From: Brachionus plicatilis
Taxonomy: Eukaryota > Rotifera > Eurotatoria > Ploima > Brachionidae
Assembly: GCA_010279815.1 (NCBI GenBank)
Contig: QEOQ01000141.1
Location: 1,544,176-1,608,175, forward strand
Direction of reading: 5' to 3'
Length of the DNA stretch: 64,000 bases
The position numbers were made by a program, and so were the translations under genes. Positions 22,601 to 36,800 of the stretch are shown in pieces. Under the pieces are notes generated by a model. That model was not told where the DNA came from. It made no database searches and saw nothing but the letters and a program-made list of their open reading frames with translations. Position 1 is the stretch's first letter; each line of letters starts with the position of its first letter.

Positions 22601-24128
22601 ATGGCACTTTTTTCCATTTTCTATTTTTTTAGTAATTTTTCTTTGCTAAATAATAGCTCAGAATGTTACACAAGTGAAAGCTATCTCAAAAGCAAACTGG
22701 TTTTATCCTAAGACAATGTGGGAACAAATTACATAATCTTTGCATAAAGGCTAAATTATTTTTTTCTTAAATTGACAGGAAACTTGATAGAATGAGCAAC
22801 CTACTAAGGTAAAGTGTAAAGATAAACACTCAATTTAATTTTTACAGCAAAAAAAAGCACTTCAGGAAACAAATTTTATAAAAAAAATAAATAAAAACTC
22901 ATTTTCAGACACAAATCCGTTTTCTTTTTCTTTCAGCTGATATTTAGTTTATAAAAACAAAATTCATTTCTCATTTTATTCTAAATGTTTAGAAACTTAA
23001 CAAAAATTAAGAGTTTTATTTAAACTTTTTTCTTAAGTGAGCCTTTGGTATTGAGGTTTTCTTCTAATTGGTATTTCTCTATTTTTCTAAGTTAATTGAA
23101 AAATATTTGTTGATATATAAACGAAAAGCTTTCTTTACACCACGCTAAATACATAAACTCAAATGGCTTAGTATTTAAAAAAGATTTTTGAAATTTAATT
23201 ACCCTATAAAATAAACTGGCTTCATGATTATTTAAATTCTTTATTTCTTAAAAATCTCATTTCTTGTCGCATTTCGACATTGTTTTGTCTTTTAGTTTAT
23301 CTTTAATTAATGTTAATTTTAGATAAAAAAATCCTATATTTAAAAAATTTTCAGTTGTGTAATAAAAATTTACAATTCCAAGAGCATTTCACCGTTGTTT
23401 GTTTCAACTAATTCATTCAAGTGAGAAATTCTCATCAGTTAGAAATTAATACGAAAAAAACCAGTAATCAAGGTTAAATTTTTAGGGCAGTAAGATGAAA
23501 GTTTTTTGTTTTTTTTAATAAAAAATTTTTATCTTATAGAAAATTTGAGATAAATTATTACATAACTTTGTTATTCAAATGTTTTCTGTATACATTTTAG
23601 CCATACAAAAATTTTGGAAATTTTTTTTCAAATTAAAATCCTCATAGTTATTCAAATTTTAGAAAATTTCAGTCGTCCAAAGTCGTATTCATTAATTTTT
23701 TCATAATTACATATTTTCCATTAAAATCGATTAGAAAAAGATTTTCATTCCTTGTCTAGAAAAAATTCTTAAGTTTGGCACTATTTTAGATTATCGACTG
23801 TGGTAGCTATAATTATAAAAGTTTTTTTAGAGTAAATAAAAAATTCAGCTAAACTTAATTTTATTAAAAAATAAACTTGGGTAATAAAAAAAGCTAATTA
23901 TTAAACTTTATTTATTAGGGAAATATAAATAAAATGGGTAGGCTGATTATTGCTTTTGAGTTAAATAAAGAAAAATATTTTTTTTAAAAATAATTCAAAC
24001 CGAGTTTTCAATGAAAAAACCGGAACAAATGGCTTCAGATATTGGTACTTTTTGATTAAGTCTAAAATTGCACCGTAATGCCTCTTGATTAATCGAAAAT
24101 TTGAAGCTTTTAAATATATTTTTTTAAG
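19632..24128. other. Gene-poor stretch after the SLC22 gene
   Basis: About 4.5 kb of very AT-rich sequence. The only coding-like signal is a 48-residue minus-strand ORF at 21335-21481. No transposon ends or structural RNA recognised. Confidence 0.55.
21335..21481 (-). CDS. Possible 48-residue basic protein or lone exon
   Basis: Minus-strand ATG at 21481 to TGA at 21335. The product begins MKENFSKFIKKINKVLNWGT and ends DHLEQLWASYSLRDVEVR: basic N-terminal half, three Trp/Tyr-type residues in the C-terminal part, no low-complexity runs. Base composition is clearly richer in G+C than the surroundings, which makes a chance ORF less likely. I do not recognise it. It might be a complete small protein or an exon of a larger minus-strand gene (an acceptor-like TTGATAG lies just upstream). 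Confidence 0.35.
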   Translation of the reverse strand: MKENFSKFIKKINKVLNWGTSRKEKCRKIKDHLEQLWASYSLRDVEVR

Positions 24129-24337
24129 GAGAATATTTTTTTCTGACGTAAGTGAACTAATATTTCTAATATAGAAAAAAATCTTTTTTTTTCAATATTT
24201 CTCTTAGGAGTGAAAGCAATGAAGTTTTTAGACGAACTAAAACTCAAATGGGACAAGATTTAGAACCAACTAGTCGACAAGCATCGATCGAAAATGCAAA
24301 TATAAATTTAAAACAAGAAATATTCATTACTATTTAA
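24129..24337 (+). CDS. Candidate terminal exons, perhaps alternative SLC22 3' end
   Basis: Two exons in matching phase: 24129-24147 (19 nt, acceptor TTTTTAAG, donor GTAAGTG) and 24208-24337 (acceptor TTCTCTTAG, stop TAA). The reading frame gives GEYFFLTSESNEVFRRT, then KTQMGQDLEPTSRQASIENA and a short end. Entry phase is 1, the same as the exit phase of SLC22 exon 4 (18424), so joining the two would give a 646-residue transporter with a different cytosolic tail. That link spans 5.7 kb and rests on phase alone; the exons could instead end an unrecognised gene. The splice signals are good and the codons look coding. Confidence 0.35.
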
Positions 24338-24848
24338 CTTAGCTGAACAATTGTGTAATTTAAAATTTATTAAATTACGTGCCACTTGTTTCCTTATATC
24401 GGATTAGTTCAAGATTAGCAAACTAAAATAACTACTTGAATTATTTTGCTTGGAATTATTCAAGTTACCATAGAAATGGCAATTATCATATGTTATTCTG
24501 ATAATAGCGAGCCAAAATTCATAAAAAAAAAAAAATTTTGTCAAACAACGTTTGGATACTTTACCAAGATTAAGTAGAAAAACCTATTGTAGGAACTTAA
24601 TTAAGCAAGGGTTTGTATGTTTTAATTTCGAGCAAATTCACAGACTTTTTGAGAAGCTAAGCAAACAAATTCTGGTGAAATCAATACAAGAAAAAAATTT
24701 ATGTTTGTTTATGTAATAGAAGCAGTTTATTAAAATAAGTGGAAAAATCGATTTAAACTTTTTCTTTTTATTTGTTTCCACTTAAATCGATTTAAGATAT
24801 AAAACTTTTTTTAGACTTTTTTTTTATAGATGAATCTAAGAATTCTAA

Positions 24849-27800
24849 ATGTCGACTAGAGTCAACCAAGTCTCGATGGTGCATCAGGTCGAGAGCAGCA
24901 ATGCCGGATCTTTCGGAAGTCTGTGCAACATTGGTAAGAGACTAATTTGCCAACGAGCATTTTGAAAAAGCTTTCTTCAAATATGATCTCCTTGTCAACG
25001 ACTAGTCTTTCAAAATAACTTTGCTCAAATTTCACTTTTAACTTAAATCTTTCGTGTTGAATCATAAATTTAGATATTAAATTGAATGTTAGATAAATTT
25101 TAGAAATATTTTTTATGAGTTTGTTAAATTTTAAACAATTTCCTAATGCCAAAAGTGTTTCAGCTTAATTACGACAGTATTGTCGAATTTGAAAAAGAAT
25201 TATTAGGCGATGACCAAGGTAATGAACGAAATATTTTTATTCTTAAAGTTTTAGTGTAGATCCCGTTACCCGTAATCAATCTAACTCCTGCTTGGAATAA
25301 TTGGCTTGAAAGCGGCTTATTCACATGTTCGCTTCTTATCTATTAGCTTAATCACTTAGCCATCGAATTCCCCTTTTCTTTATTAAACATGGAAATTGAA
25401 AGCAATTTCTTTCCCAAATCCTGGCACATATTTTTTGTTTAAATGAAAGTTTCAAGGTATTATGAATTTTAGAACAAAAAATACATAGCAAAAATGTAAA
25501 AATTTTATATTTTTTTTTTCAAAAATTAACTAGAATTAAATGCATTCAATGTATCACCTTGAAGCAATTTCTGCAAACAATTTGCAATAGAATTATCATA
25601 CTTTTAACTGTAATTAAAAATATGACTTTGTATTAATTTTTTTAGAAAAATTTACATAATTGATTTTAGTCTCTTGGAAAATTAAAGATTAAATTTTTTA
25701 ATTTTTTATGTTCTATAATTCAAAATATCGAGTTTCAAGGCATTCAAAGCTTTCAATCAGATATAACGATTCGAAGTCTCTGGCACCAACCAAATAAAAA
25801 ATCTATCCAAAAAAAAAACTATCAAGCCAAATTATTTCAATTTATTAATAAGCAAAAGCACAGTTTTTACAGTATTCCGATTATGTGTATGTATCATAAA
25901 TGTAATCACATTATTATCAATATTTTTAGGAGTAGATTAAAAAAATGATTTTATTGTCATATATTTTTTATTATTCAAAGATAATAAACTGTCAAATTTT
26001 AAATTTTAATTTACGTATAGATGAGATACTACTGAGGAAATTATTGAATTTTTTTCCTAAATTTTGGAAGCATTCCCATAATAAAATGGAACAGAGTTTT
26101 TTTTTTTAATTCACTTGTTAAGATCAATGTGTCTTTTAAAATTGTTATATAATTAATCACTTGTACATAATTATTTTAATTCTAAATTTTTGATAAATTA
26201 ACAGTAATTAATTTCTTCCTGACAGTTTTTTTAAAGGGTGCACTGACATAAGGACCTATTTCAAGTTATTATTGGGGCGCTAAATTAAAAAATTTGTTGA
26301 GAATGAAATTAAATATTATAGCATAATAATTTAAACCGCTTAATTTGGGTTCTAATAAGACTCACATACAAACACCAAACTAATTATTAAGATTACGAGC
26401 ACGCATGTCTTGTGTATAATTTTTATTTAATATTTTTTTAATTAACACGGCTGAGGGATTAAATTTTCTGACCGAAATTCAACGAAACCTTTCGTTGCTG
26501 TAAATTCATACCCAGAACATAATAAAAATCAATTCATTTGAGGCAATTAGTCAAGAGCTTGAAAGTCTACTGATATCAGAAATCTTAAAAATTCATTTTG
26601 TTTTTGAAATGGTTCAAATATAAAATTTTTTAAAGTAGTTTTATTTTTGTTGGCTTTTATTTTTATTTAATAAAATTTGGAAATTTTTACAATTTTTAAA
26701 TTGTAACCGCGGGCAACTATGGTGTTAGTTCACATAAGAAAATACCACACAATAATTAATTTATATTTGTTCTAGTTATTTAGCATTTTTTTTTCAAAGC
26801 TTTTTAGTTTTCTATTCGTTTGACGCTTTTAGTATAGGTACTTGAGCAACAAAAATCAAAATAATTAATTTTAAGAAAATTATTTGTTTTCTTTAAGAAA
26901 AAAAAGCCAAACTATCCTAAAAAAACTTTTTAATTCTTTTATATAATTTTATTAAATTGATTCTTTTGTTTTTTTGTTAAAGAAAACAATTTAGACATCT
27001 AATGTTGATTTTAAATGAAAAATTTTCTAAACGATTAAAGTTTTAAGAAATTAAATTTTGATTAAAAGCCACTTAAATGTTTTATGCCAAAATAAATTCA
27101 AAGTTACGGCCCTTAGACGGTAAGATCTACAATCATTTTAAATTTCACTTTAAATTTCTTTCAACATTTTTTTCATGTAAGTCTTTCAAAATTGGGCATA
27201 TTTTTAATTATTTCGGAAACTTTAATTTTAAATCAAAGGATAAAAAAAAATTTCATAATTTTTTTTATTAATTTGCCTATAAAACTTTAAATCTAAGATA
27301 TAAAAATAATTAAAAAAAATAATTTTTGGCTGAAAAATTGGTTGCATCGCTTGTTTGAGGCACAAACTTTGGCTTTGATTAGAACTAGATTTCAAATTAA
27401 AATTTGGCTTAATTTTTTGTTGAATACAACGAACCGGCAAATTTTAAGGTTAAATGAGTATAATTTGATGGTCTAATTTAATTTTCAATTTATAAGCTTA
27501 AAAAAATGTTTTTTCTTAATAAATCTTTTTGTTTATATTTCTTAAGGCAATTCCAATTAATTATGCCTTAATTTATTTTCCAACTCAATACTTTTATTTA
27601 TTGTCCAATATTTAACTTTAGTTTACCAGCTTGATATAGAATAAAATGTACAAGTAACATTCAAAAATAGCTTAAGTCTAGGATTTTCTTTTCAATTTGA
27701 AAACAAGCAGTTGACATTTTTGTTATTGTTGGTATTAAAAAAAATATTTTTTTTGGGGATTTCTTTATTTTGTTTTGAGAACAAATGTTGCTATATCAAG

Positions 27801-30800
27801 GGGAGTTATGTTATACATTTTTGCTGGAAATTTACAATATTTACTGTCAGGATCATTTTTTAATTTAATTTTCCATTCAAATCCTTAAAAATAATTGTTC
27901 ATTAGCTTTTTGAAATTTTTTTAACTCAATAATAAATGATTTTTAAATCATAACACAGAGTAAAAAAGAAAATATCACTTGATTTTAAAGATATTTTTTT
28001 GTAAATACTCTTATATTTTGAGAAAGAATATTTGTTTTTGTTATTTTCTGACTTTGTAATTTCTTTGAAACTATTAAATTAATCAAAAAAATTGCATAAT
28101 ATTCATGAAACTATAAAAGAGATTCCAACATTGAAAATTCAAAAGAACATTTTGTATGAAACCCTTTAAGCTTTTGAATTAATAGGTACCCTAGTTAGTA
28201 TTTCAATTATCAATAAAATGCCATATTTTAATTTTTAACTAAAACTATTTATTGAGACACAATTGTGTAGGATTTTGAATTTTAGGTTTATTGAGAATAA
28301 AAAAGTTTATTTAAATAGAAAATAATAATATATTTAATTGATTTTTTTGTATTATGTATTTTTTTATTTTTTATTATTGATTCATTGAATTTTTATTAAA
28401 AAAATGTATGTATAGATTCTTAAAACTTTATTTTTTTGAATATGATTCTAAAAGAAAAGAAAAAATGCAAAAATTTAAAAATTTTTTCTAGGAATTAAAA
28501 TTTAGAAGAATCATTGCATACCGATGTTCTATTTAAATAATTAACTTTTAACTCCTAGATAAAATTTAAAAAGAATTTTTTTTCTTTTCTTTTTGACCAA
28601 ATTTCTTAATACGTTTTTTTAATGTCTGTATTATTTTTGATGAATTTTGAATTTTCAAAAATGTAAAATTTCAATGTATTTTTATGAAAATTCAAAGAGT
28701 GCTCTTGACGCAAATCAAAAATTCCTGGTGATTGATTTATGCTTAAAAATTTGTTCTTAAAGATTATTTAACCTGTTAAGTTTTCTAAATAAAAAATGAA
28801 TATTAATGTAAATTCCTTCAAGTATTAAATAATTATTTTTAAAAGTAAAAATTTTTTGATTTCATTAACTAAGATGGCTAGCTTCGAAGAAAAAGCGAGT
28901 AGAGTGAAATTTAAAAAAATTTAAATAAATTTAAAAATAAGGCTTTTTTGATTGAATTAAACGCATGTTTCAAAAAAAACTCTGATTACCATTTTATGTT
29001 TAAATTTTAACAGAGCTTCGCTCAGCACAAAAAAAATATATTTCAAATGGATTAGTTATTCTGTTCCAATACTGTAGTTTATTGTTTATTTAAATCAAAT
29101 ATTCTTTTAAATTTTCAAATTAAAAATTTTGAGGGTAATGTTTTTATTTTAATAAACGAAGCCCGTATAAATCAGCAGCTAAATCAAATAAAACGACATT
29201 CATGAATTTTTTTAAAATAGCTTTCTACTGAGAAAAAATATTTCCATTTTGAGATGTTATATACATTTTAAAAAAATAAAAATATTGAGCTTTTAAGAAA
29301 AAAAAATGTACGACTGGGTATCTACGGCGCCTCATTTATATGAAAAATATACATATGGCTTGAAAACAAGTCCAAGTAAATCGCTGAGCTCATTGCCCCC
29401 GACTCAGCCAAGAAAGTCCATAGATAATTCGCAAAGTGTTCTCCAACGCAGACAAACTCTCAAGTCAATATCCAGATATATTGGACAAGATGGTGCCAAG
29501 AGACAGCCTGTTCCCTCAAAACGAACCTCCATAATTTACCAAAACCAGCCTGTTCTGGTCTCAGACATCAATAATATAGACCCCAATACTTACGAGATCC
29601 ACTATCAAACAGAATACTACGTTCCTTTGGAACAGGCATTTGAGACTGTTGCTCAAGAAGAAGTGCCATCTGTGTACGCAAATGAGCCATATGAAATAAA
29701 AGATAATCTGGTCTATTACATTACTAATCCAGACGATTATGGTAATGAATTACTAAAAAAGAGAATTCCTTTTTTACCATGGAAACTTGGGCTAAATTAA
29801 AAATTTTTGTTTTTAATTAAAAAATGTGATTGAAAAGCAAGATAGATTGTAAACATGTTAGTTTAAGAACTTTAAAGAAAATAATCTTGTGCTATTTTAG
29901 AATAAATTTTGTCAAATGATAGTAAAATGAGGTAAATAAGAAAAAATAAGGTCAAGTCTTCAATATTGACATTATTTTCGAATAAGGCTATATAGTCTGA
30001 CAGCAATAAAAAAAAGCTTTCATGGCTAAGGTAATTTTATTTATTTGAGGAAAATAAAATTTACCGTGTGGGTTTTTGTTAGCAAAATATGCAATTAATT
30101 ACTGTGTTAGAAAGGTATACAATAAAATTTTAAATCTAAATGATACATTTAAAAGTAATTTAATATTTTATTCAAAGTTTTGTTCACTTTGGCCATTTTG
30201 AGCGGTTTTAAACTAATCTTGATATGTCTTGGCTCAGTCAAAAAAAAACAAGCTATAAGCTGTTTGTAATCCAGTCGCAAATTAAATACATATAAGATGA
30301 GCATAAATCATAAATTGTATTCTAAACTTTAGCCTAGACTAGAAAATATACTAAATCTTGTCCCGGACTGTCCCATTTTTTAGCAAAATAAAGGACGTGA
30401 TTAACCAAAGTTTTAGAACTATTCAGATTAAATTTTTATTTTTTAAGGCATTGTGAATTTTAGAACTAAAAAAATAGCATAAAAATGTAAAAATCTTAAT
30501 AGATTTTTTTTTCCCAAAGGCCCAATTGTTTCTGTAAATTTTATCCTAAATGCAGCCTCTGCAAATAAATTTTATTGTACCTTGATGTTTGTGCATTTAT
30601 TGAAATTTTCTAGAGTGGCTATTTGTAGATGATACATTGAATGTATTAGCTGATAATATTTAAAGAACCCATTTTGGTCCCTTAGGAAAAATATTTAATT
30701 ACAATTTTCATTATTTTTATGCTTTTTTTTATTCTAAAATTCACAATGACGTTTTTACTCTGTTTCTATTAGAATGTTATAAAATTTACCCGATAGGACA

Positions 30801-33800
30801 ACTTGTATCATTTACTATTTTTATCAACAAAATCGAAGCCATAAAATGATCACCAAGGTTATTAATTAAATGTGAAGCAAAATTAGCGAACACTATAATT
30901 AGAATTAGATTTTTTTGCTGACACACTTAACATTTATTTTTTGGAACAAAAATCTTCCTCTTTAAATTAAATAAAATTTCTCTAAGCTCGAAGGAACCGA
31001 TTGAATTAATTTAATAAACTTCTAGCTAGACTTTTTGAACTTGACAGTTTTTTCATTATATTTAAAGAATTAAGCTTTTTTTTTTAAACAAGCATCAATT
31101 TATTTTACAAGTTTTTCAAAGATAAATTCAATTAACAGGCTAGAATCAAAAAATTATGACAATTCCTTCATTAGATCATAGGAAAAAAAATCAAATTTTA
31201 TTTTTGTAAAACAAAAACATTTTTATTTATTGAAAATTTAAATTTCGAAAAAGAGTGAAATTGTTTTATTTAATGCAAAAAAACAAAAAAAAATTTTTAA
31301 CAAAATAATAAAAATATGTTTTTTTTTCATAAATTTTGTTGCTGAGACAGATCATGACCGAATTGTGAAAAACTATTTTGAGCCTTATTTTGCACTGAAA
31401 TAAAAAGTGTAAATGGTAGATAGATTTTAGCCTATGTTCTAGTTATTTAGCCGGGAAGAGCCTTGGCTTCTTATGGTTCTACTCAAATATTATTTGGTAT
31501 CTCTTGCAAAAAGAGGGCATTGTTTTTTTTTTCAAATTGTTTATTTGTTTGATAAAAAGAAAAAATTGTATTAAAATAGCTAACAAATACAAACGAATAT
31601 ATTTTTTTAAATTTAATTAAAAAAAAATTTGCCTATATTTGTAAAGGGAGACGTGTTAAGTCAAATTCTCATTTTCAAATAATATTAACACATGTGGTCA
31701 TTAAGCAAATGAGCATTTAATGCTTGAATTAAACAACTAATTATTATTAAATCGGTTTGCCTTTCTGATTAAAGCCAAAAGTACAATCATAATAAAAAAA
31801 AAATTAAAAAAAAAATTTTTACTGAATTAATTACATAACAGTGATTTAGTATTTTCAAACATGTTAAGCCACCTGGAGCTAAGGCCGACAGTGCTCCATA
31901 AGTATTCCTCTAGGTTTTGCTCAAATTCTTTTAATTAGAATCACTAGCGCCAAATGGATTCAATCACTCTCTCATTCATTTGAAAAATTCAATTAAGCTT
32001 TTTTTAACTTAAAGAAGCAAACTTTCTACAGGTATACAATTTTGGCAAAATTATGTGCCAACTGCTCATTTTATTTGTTTATTTGAAAATGATTTTTAAA
32101 ATTAAGCAAACCATAAAAAAAATTACATTCTTGGAAAACTATTCAATAGGCCATAATATTTTCACAGCATTATAATATTATTATTCTGTAGCAACACGAG
32201 TCTTTTTCGATGGCAACTATTTTTATGTTTCGTTCTTAAATTTGAACATAATTTTAAAAAAAAATTAATTAACTAATTAATCAAAATTAGTTTTATTTAA
32301 AATAAATTTTTTTTTTTTTTCTGTAAAGGAAGTGGCGACCAAACTTTATATTTGTCTGATATGAACTCGACTACACTGCCGCCGTTGAAACCACGTGCGA
32401 ACAAGCTGTACGCGAGCACCGGTGGCATAAACGCGAACACAAGCTCGAGCAATTTGAATGCCACTATAGCGACATCAGGCGTGCGAAATGGTCGAAATTC
32501 AAGTTCAAGCAATGGTATCCAAGTACAGCAGTTGTACGACAGCTCGACACTTCACAAAAGCTATCTGAACCATTCGCACCACCTGCACCACCACAACCAC
32601 AGCCTTAACACAACGAACCAGAAAGATGGCCAGGAAAAAATTGGACACAAAAGTCCTTCGGTCGACAGTCTGAACAGCAACAAATCACTGGTAAACAAAA
32701 CCAATGGCAACAATAACAATGCAAGTCATTTGAACGCCAATTCGTCTCTCTCCATCCAGCAACACCTGAATTCGACAAATATGAAGCGAACTGTGCAGCC
32801 CATGACGCCTGAGACAGCCATGAAAAATTATATGCAAAAGCTGACCCCTTTCGAGCACCACGAAATATTCAATTATCCCGAGATTTACTTTCTTGGTCAG
32901 AATGCCAAGAAAATACACGGGGTCATTGGAGGTGCCAACAACAATGGATATGATGACGAAAATGGTAGTTATAAGCCTGTTCAGCATGATCATATATTGT
33001 ACAGATTTGAAATATTAAAAATTTTAGGTATTTATATTTTATTATTTTAATTGTTGAATATTTGAAAATTTGATTTGAAAAATATTTTGAATTTATAAAT
33101 TTTTAGACTAAGCTTTTAATTCGCCTTCATGCCCACTAGACTGGCTACGATAAATAAAGTTGAAAATTAGCTTGAGAGCATAAGTTTATTTAAAAAATAT
33201 AAGGTAAATGTCTAGATTTTAATTGGAAATAATAAAAGAAAAAATTTTATCGTCTAGTGATTGTCTCTGAAAGTGTGCAAAATTTTTTTAAAGGTTTTGA
33301 GTCAACAAAAAATGTATCTAGTTAAACATGTAATGAAGAAAATTTCAATTGACAAAAAAATTGTGTTACCAGTTTCAAACTGGTAACACAATAGCTAACT
33401 CAGTCTGGCTTATTTAAATTTTTATAAACAATTTTAACAGAAATTTGATTAGTAAATAAGTTTTTTATCTTTTGGATATTCATTGAAGCGTTTGTATCAG
33501 CAAAATAAATTAGGTACATTGGAAAACAGTGATTTACCTTAATTTAATATTTTTGAAAATTAATATTTATTTTTTGTCAATAACGAAACGAAGTTTTTGC
33601 GCCAAAAATAAAAATGGCGCAAAATACTCAGAGCTTTGGAACAATCAAAAAAACTTTTAAAAAACTTAAATTTATTTTTATTGACAATTAATTTTTTTTT
33701 AAATTTTAATATTAAAAAAAAATAATTTTTTAAAGATAATTTATATTTTAAGTAAATTTACATACAATTGCATTAATTTACTAAAATTTGTTTATATTTT

Positions 33801-36800
33801 AAATTAAATAATTCAATCTTAGCACATTTTTTTAATTATATGATCCATATTTTTAGGTGATCAATAAAATACACATTATAAAAAAAGCAGAGTTTTATTT
33901 TTTTTGTTGAGTGTTAACAAAAATATACGGTCAAATGGATTTTTTAAAATTAAAATTAAATGAATTTTTGCTAATAAGGTGTCAAAAATAACTTGATCTT
34001 TTATTGAAAAATCTTCTAAGAATTTTTTTAATATTCCTATTTTTTAATCATATCGTATATAAATAAAATTAACGAATGATTGCTAAATTAATTGTAAATA
34101 ATTTTTAAAATTATTGTTTTGCATTTAAAATATATTCTAAATAGGTTTTTTGGTTAAACCTTATTTTAGATTATACTTCTTTTGCATAAATTTTGAGATC
34201 TAAACTTTAATCTTAAATTTGAAGATTTTAAAGGACATTAACATTTTTGAAAGCATAAAAATCCTTTTAAATTAGATCATTTATTCAGCTAGTATCTTTT
34301 TAAATTCAAAATTGTTAAATAAATGTAGGTTGAATAAATAGCTTGTTAAACTTATTAAATTTTTGTAAAAAATATGATTAATGGTTAAAAAAACTGAAAA
34401 GCCATGACAGTTAAATTTTTATTACAAAAATAAAGAAAGATTATATCTTTTTTATTCCAGTTATTGTTTATCATTTAAGGACTTATTGTGTTCATTCATT
34501 GCTGTTCTACTATATGGAATAGTTATTTCTTGATAAAGTTTAGACTTGATTGATAAGAATAATTAGAAGATACGAAAAGTATTTTTAAACTTTTTTTTTT
34601 AAATTATGGAATAAAAATAGAAAAAAATTTCACTTGTTTATTTTTATAAAATATGAAAAAAAAAGCGTGTGCTATAATTCATTAACTAAAATTACTGATT
34701 TTTACCAATTTTACTAGATGAATATAAAAATGACTTACATTTCATAAAATTACTTAGTTAATTTAGAAATGTGAATTTATTTTAAAAATCAAGTTTGAAA
34801 ATAGTTTTTTCAATATTTAATTAAATTTAAAAAAAAACAATTTTTTATTTAACTTTTTTAAAAAATTTTATTTATCCTTTGCCTCTATTTGAACCAAATT
34901 GTAATAAGCAAAGAATTATTGAGATCTTAATTAGAAACCAGATTACAGAACTCACATTTTTCTTCAAAATTCATACCATAATATTCCTAATTATCTAAAT
35001 ATTGTTCTAATTCAAAAAAAAAAATCAAATTGTACAAAACATCCTTCTCTGGATTAAAAAGATGCTCAAAATCGAGTTAAACGTCTATCTGCTGATTTTT
35101 AGTTTTTTTAAAGTTATTATGTAATTATGTTTAATTTATCATTTTAATACGATTTAGAAAAAATAATAAGAATAATGTCAGTTATGCAAATTTAGGAAAA
35201 AAAATTTTTGTAGTAATTTTAGTTAAAAAATAATAAATTGCCAAAAAAAATATGCGAAGAAAAATTTTTATCAGTAGAAAAATAACATAGACAACTTTTT
35301 AATTAAGAAGTTTTTTTAAACTTCTATTAAAAAAAAAATAATGAAACATAAATAGAAAAAATTTCTCTTGTTTATTTTTCCAAAATATGACAAAAAAATT
35401 AGACAAGATATTTTTTTATCAGATGAAAAAAAATTAAAAAATCATCCTAAAAATAATCTTAACTTGTGTTAAATATAAAAAATAATTTGCTCGAATAAAA
35501 ATTAAAAAAAAAAAAAATTTAGGATTGATAAGATCTTTCTGTATTAGAGCTATCAATTAAAAATTTAATTTCAATAAATAAAATTAATTCGAATTTAAAC
35601 AAAAAAAAATATTTATCAAGCAATTAATTTTTTCTTTGAAATCAAAGGTAAGGGAAGTTTTGGCCAAGTATTAAAATGCTATGACCACAAACTTGGTAAT
35701 CATATAGCCGTAAAATTAGTCCGCAACGAGAAGCGCTTTCATCGGCAAGCTCAAGAGGAAATTCGCATACTGGAACATTTGCGTAGACAAGACAAGGACA
35801 ACACATTCAACAGTATACACATGTACGAGTCTTTCACATTCCGCAACCACATTTGCATTACCTTTGAGCTCTTGTCAATGAATTTGTACGAACTTATCAA
35901 AAAAAACAAGTTCGCTGGCTTCTCGCTACAATTGGTGCGCAAATTTACCCATTCCATACTTCAGTGTTTGGACGCGTTGACCAAAAACAAAATAATTCAC
36001 TGCGATCTAAAGCCAGAGAATATACTGCTTAAACAACAGGGCAGAAGTGGCATCAAAGTTATTGATTTTGGCTCAAGCTGCTATGAGCACCAACGAATTT
36101 ACACTTACATTCAGTCAAGGTTTTATCGAGCACCGGAGGTGATACTGGGTGCCAAGTACGGCATGCCCATTGACATGTGGAGTCTTGGCTGCATCATAGC
36201 CGAGCTGTTGACAGGCTATCCGCTGTTTCCTGGCGAGGACGAGGCTGATCAATTGGCATGCATTATTGAGCTGGTTGGTATGCCGCCACAAAAAATCTTG
36301 GATCAATCCAAGCGGGCTCGAAATTTCATCAGCTCGAAGGGCTATCCACGCTACTGCACTTTGGTTACTTTGCCCGATGGCTCAACTGGGCTGCAGGGCG
36401 GAAGATCGAGACGCGGAAAGCCCAGAGGCGTTCCTGCGTCCAAAGACTGGTCTTCGGCCCTCAAAGGATGTGATGATCAGCTTTTCATTGACTTTTTGAA
36501 GAAGTGTCTCGACTGGGACCCTGCCACTCGGATGACGCCTTCTCAAGCGCTCAGACACGCTTGGCTAAGAAGAAGACTGCCCAAGCCTCCCAGTGAGAAT
36601 CCGCCACCATCACGCAGATCTTCAGCCGCCTACCGAAACAACCTGGGTCCCAAAATTGGCCACGGAAGTCAAAATATACTCAACAATACAGCGAATACCA
36701 CGGTGAACACAAGCACGAGAAATGACACTGATTATCAGACTGGCAATAAGCATACCAAGTTGCCTAAAATTGGTTCTACTAACAACTTGAGAACAAACTC

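Larger units (their letters stand above)
25219..32328. other. 7.1-kb intron of the DYRK2-like gene
   Basis: Donor AG|GTAATG, acceptor CTGTAAAG. Holds a nested intronless gene (29306-29800), a family 1 MITE (30447-30751) and a decayed relative (25456-25680). The remainder is AT-rich without visible signal. Confidence 0.7.

Noticed and set aside
24862..25152. Minus-strand ORF of 96 codons
   Set aside because: Its C-terminal part is antisense to DYRK2 exon 1 and the rest is intron; the plus strand explains the composition.
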